Part shown: in pieces, positions 42,896 through 43,942 of the stretch
Position numbering within the stretch: the first letter of the stretch is position 1
Layout of the letters: each line of letters opens with the position of its first letter
Assembly: GCF_002742685.1 (NCBI RefSeq)
Contig: NZ_PEDM01000024.1
Location: 1 to 43,942 of the forward strand
Length of the DNA stretch: 43,942 nucleotides
Origin: Anoxybacillus flavithermus
Lineage (GTDB): Bacteria; Bacillota; Bacilli; Bacillales; Anoxybacillaceae
Reading direction: 5' to 3'
Made by a program: the position numbers and the translations under genes
The notes under the pieces: model-generated
Told to the model about the DNA's origin: nothing
Databases searched by the model: none
Seen by the model: only the letters and a program-made list of their open reading frames with translations

Positions 42896-43459
42896 ATGAA
42901 ACGTCTTAAAATTACGAATGATCACGGATGGACACCTCGAACCCTTCGGAAACAAGAACGGAAAATCAAAGACGCTTCGCTTCGTGCTCGGGTCACCTCC
43001 GTTCGCCTCGTCATGGAAGGGTATCTCGGAAAAGATGTCGCGAAAATGGTCAACCTATGCCGTCAATCAGTTGCTCTCTACGTCTCACGCTTTAATGAAG
43101 GAGGGCTCGATCGTCTACTCGATCGCCGTTTGCCACCCGGTCGTATGCCGTTTCTTACGGAAGAACAACAACAAGAAATTAGACAACTCGTGTTAACCAC
43201 CACCCCTGTGGAGGTCGGCTGGGGCATTGCTTCGTCATGGAACACACGCCTGTTGCAATCTTACATTCAACAAACATATGACGTTTCGATGTCACGCGAA
43301 GGTATTCGTAAGTTATTGCATCGTCTTCGCTTGTCATGGACACGCCCGACGTATAAGCTCGTCAAAGGCGATCCAGTGCTTCAAGCAGCCTTTGAAAAAG
43401 AACTCGAGTTTATAAAAAAAACGAATCACGGAAGAAATCGTTCTTCTTCATGTGGATGA
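42896..43459 (+). CDS. IS630-family transposase, N-terminal frame (helix-turn-helix part)
   Basis: The first frame, 187 residues from ATG 42896 (AAAGGAG upstream), encodes the DNA-binding half: ARVTSVRLVMEGYLGKDVAK followed by RQSVALYVSRFNEGGLDRLLDRR, a paired helix-turn-helix, then the winged second HTH (SREGIRKLLHRLRLSWTRPTYK). The frame passes through an A8 run at 43414-43421 and soon stops. The catalytic part lies in the +1 frame after that run. A longer start at 42872 is possible but the ribosome site favours 42896. Confidence 0.85.
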   Translation: MKRLKITNDHGWTPRTLRKQERKIKDASLRARVTSVRLVMEGYLGKDVAKMVNLCRQSVALYVSRFNEGGLDRLLDRRLPPGRMPFLTEEQQQEIRQLVLTTTPVEVGWGIASSWNTRLLQSYIQQTYDVSMSREGIRKLLHRLRLSWTRPTYKLVKGDPVLQAAFEKELEFIKKTNHGRNRSSSCG

Positions 43460-43942
43460 GACGCATGTTCGCGCCTATCAAGCGCTTCGTACGACATGGG
43501 CAGAAGTAGGGAATCAAAAGCAGGTGCCAAGCTACGGTCACCACGCCCACGTTTCTATTTTTGGCGCAGTCGACGTGCAACAAGGCGATGTCGTGTTTCA
43601 TCGCGCATCATCCGCCAATGCTGAAACGTTCCTTGACTTTTTGCGCCTGTTGAAAAAGAAATATGCGGATCGATTTATCGTGCTTGTATTGGACAATGCG
43701 CGTATTCATCATGCCAACATGGTGCAAGCTTTCCTTCAAAGGGAAGAAGGCGGTGCCTTTCATTTTATTTTTCTGCCGCCTTATTCTCCACATTTGAATC
43801 CGATAGAACGGTTATGGAAGTGGCTGAAAGATGACGTCATCGCCAATGTCTTGCATAAAGACCAAAACGATATTGCCCAGTCGATTACTCGTTTTGAACA
43901 ATACGTCTTACAGCACCCAGATGAGGTGTTACGCCGCATCGG
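43422..43942 (+). CDS. IS630-family transposase, catalytic DDE frame (partial)
   Basis: Read from just after the A8 run, this frame gives ITEEIVLLHVDETHVRAYQ (first catalytic Asp), then RFIVLVLDNARIHHANMV (second Asp) and LPPYSPHLNPIERLWKWLK (Glu), the complete IS630/Tc1 DDE triad. It is open to the end of the window. It has no start of its own, so it is made only if the ribosome or polymerase slips on the A run, or if the break is a mutation or sequencing error. Confidence 0.85.

Larger units (their letters stand above)
42860..43942 (+). mobile_element. IS630-family insertion sequence (3' end beyond window)
   Basis: Carries an IS630/Tc1-type transposase in two frames. The right end is outside the window and the left border is a guess (just upstream of the ribosome site near 42880). 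IS630 elements insert at TA. Confidence 0.8.

Noticed and set aside
1-43942. CRISPR arrays, tRNA or rRNA genes, phage genes
   Set aside because: No regularly spaced repeats, no cloverleaf with a GTTCRANYC-like T arm and no rRNA-like sequence were seen by eye. A tRNAscan or Infernal run would settle this.

Overview
The window looks like chromosome of a thermophilic, moderately low-GC member of the Bacillaceae, most like Anoxybacillus or Geobacillus. The clues are strong GGAGG-type ribosome sites with frequent TTG/GTG starts, a gltC-gltAB locus in the Bacillus arrangement, IlvD and GltC proteins close to the Bacillus type, a CcpA cre site, and a lysine 6-dehydrogenase resembling the one known from Geobacillus stearothermophilus. 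The genus is an inference from remembered family sequences; no search was run.

Layout. 1-5 kb: a truncated lipoprotein multicopper oxidase, a PrcB-like lipoprotein, and a CrtI-like FAD oxidoreductase divergent from a DNA photolyase. 5.2-8.3 kb: an aldehyde dehydrogenase, a Uma2-family protein and a decayed IS3-family element. 8.5-14.9 kb: a tripartite tricarboxylate transporter (tctCBA) with a CitA/CitB-type two-component system and an AEC carrier, preceded by a nested palindrome and a cre site. 14.9-17.4 kb: a GyrI-like protein, a frameshifted GtrA protein and a soluble chemoreceptor-like protein with a C-terminal Cache-like domain. 17.4-27.1 kb: nitrogen and branched-chain amino acid genes (gltC, gltA, gltB, an unknown small protein, ilvD, a DUF3870 protein).

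27.1-41.9 kb is the most interesting part. Two divergent operons and a fixABCX cluster together encode one candidate enzyme for each step of a lysine-to-crotonyl-CoA route. Lysine 6-dehydrogenase makes aminoadipate semialdehyde, an ALDH7-like enzyme makes 2-aminoadipate, and a class III aminotransferase makes 2-oxoadipate. A ThDP enzyme would decarboxylate this to glutarate semialdehyde, a second ALDH would make glutarate, a CaiB-type transferase glutaryl-CoA, and a glutaryl-CoA dehydrogenase-like enzyme crotonyl-CoA. FixABCX could take the electrons and an APC permease could import the amino acid. The divergent control region has two back-to-back promoters, and each transcript begins with a structured leader ending in an intrinsic terminator. 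I could not match either leader to a known riboswitch class. The ThDP step would avoid the usual 2-oxoadipate dehydrogenase complex.

41.9-43.9 kb: two small genes (one apparently frameshifted), a solo copy of the repeat found in the IS3 remnant, and a partial IS630-family element whose transposase is split at an A8 run. No tRNA, rRNA or CRISPR array was seen.
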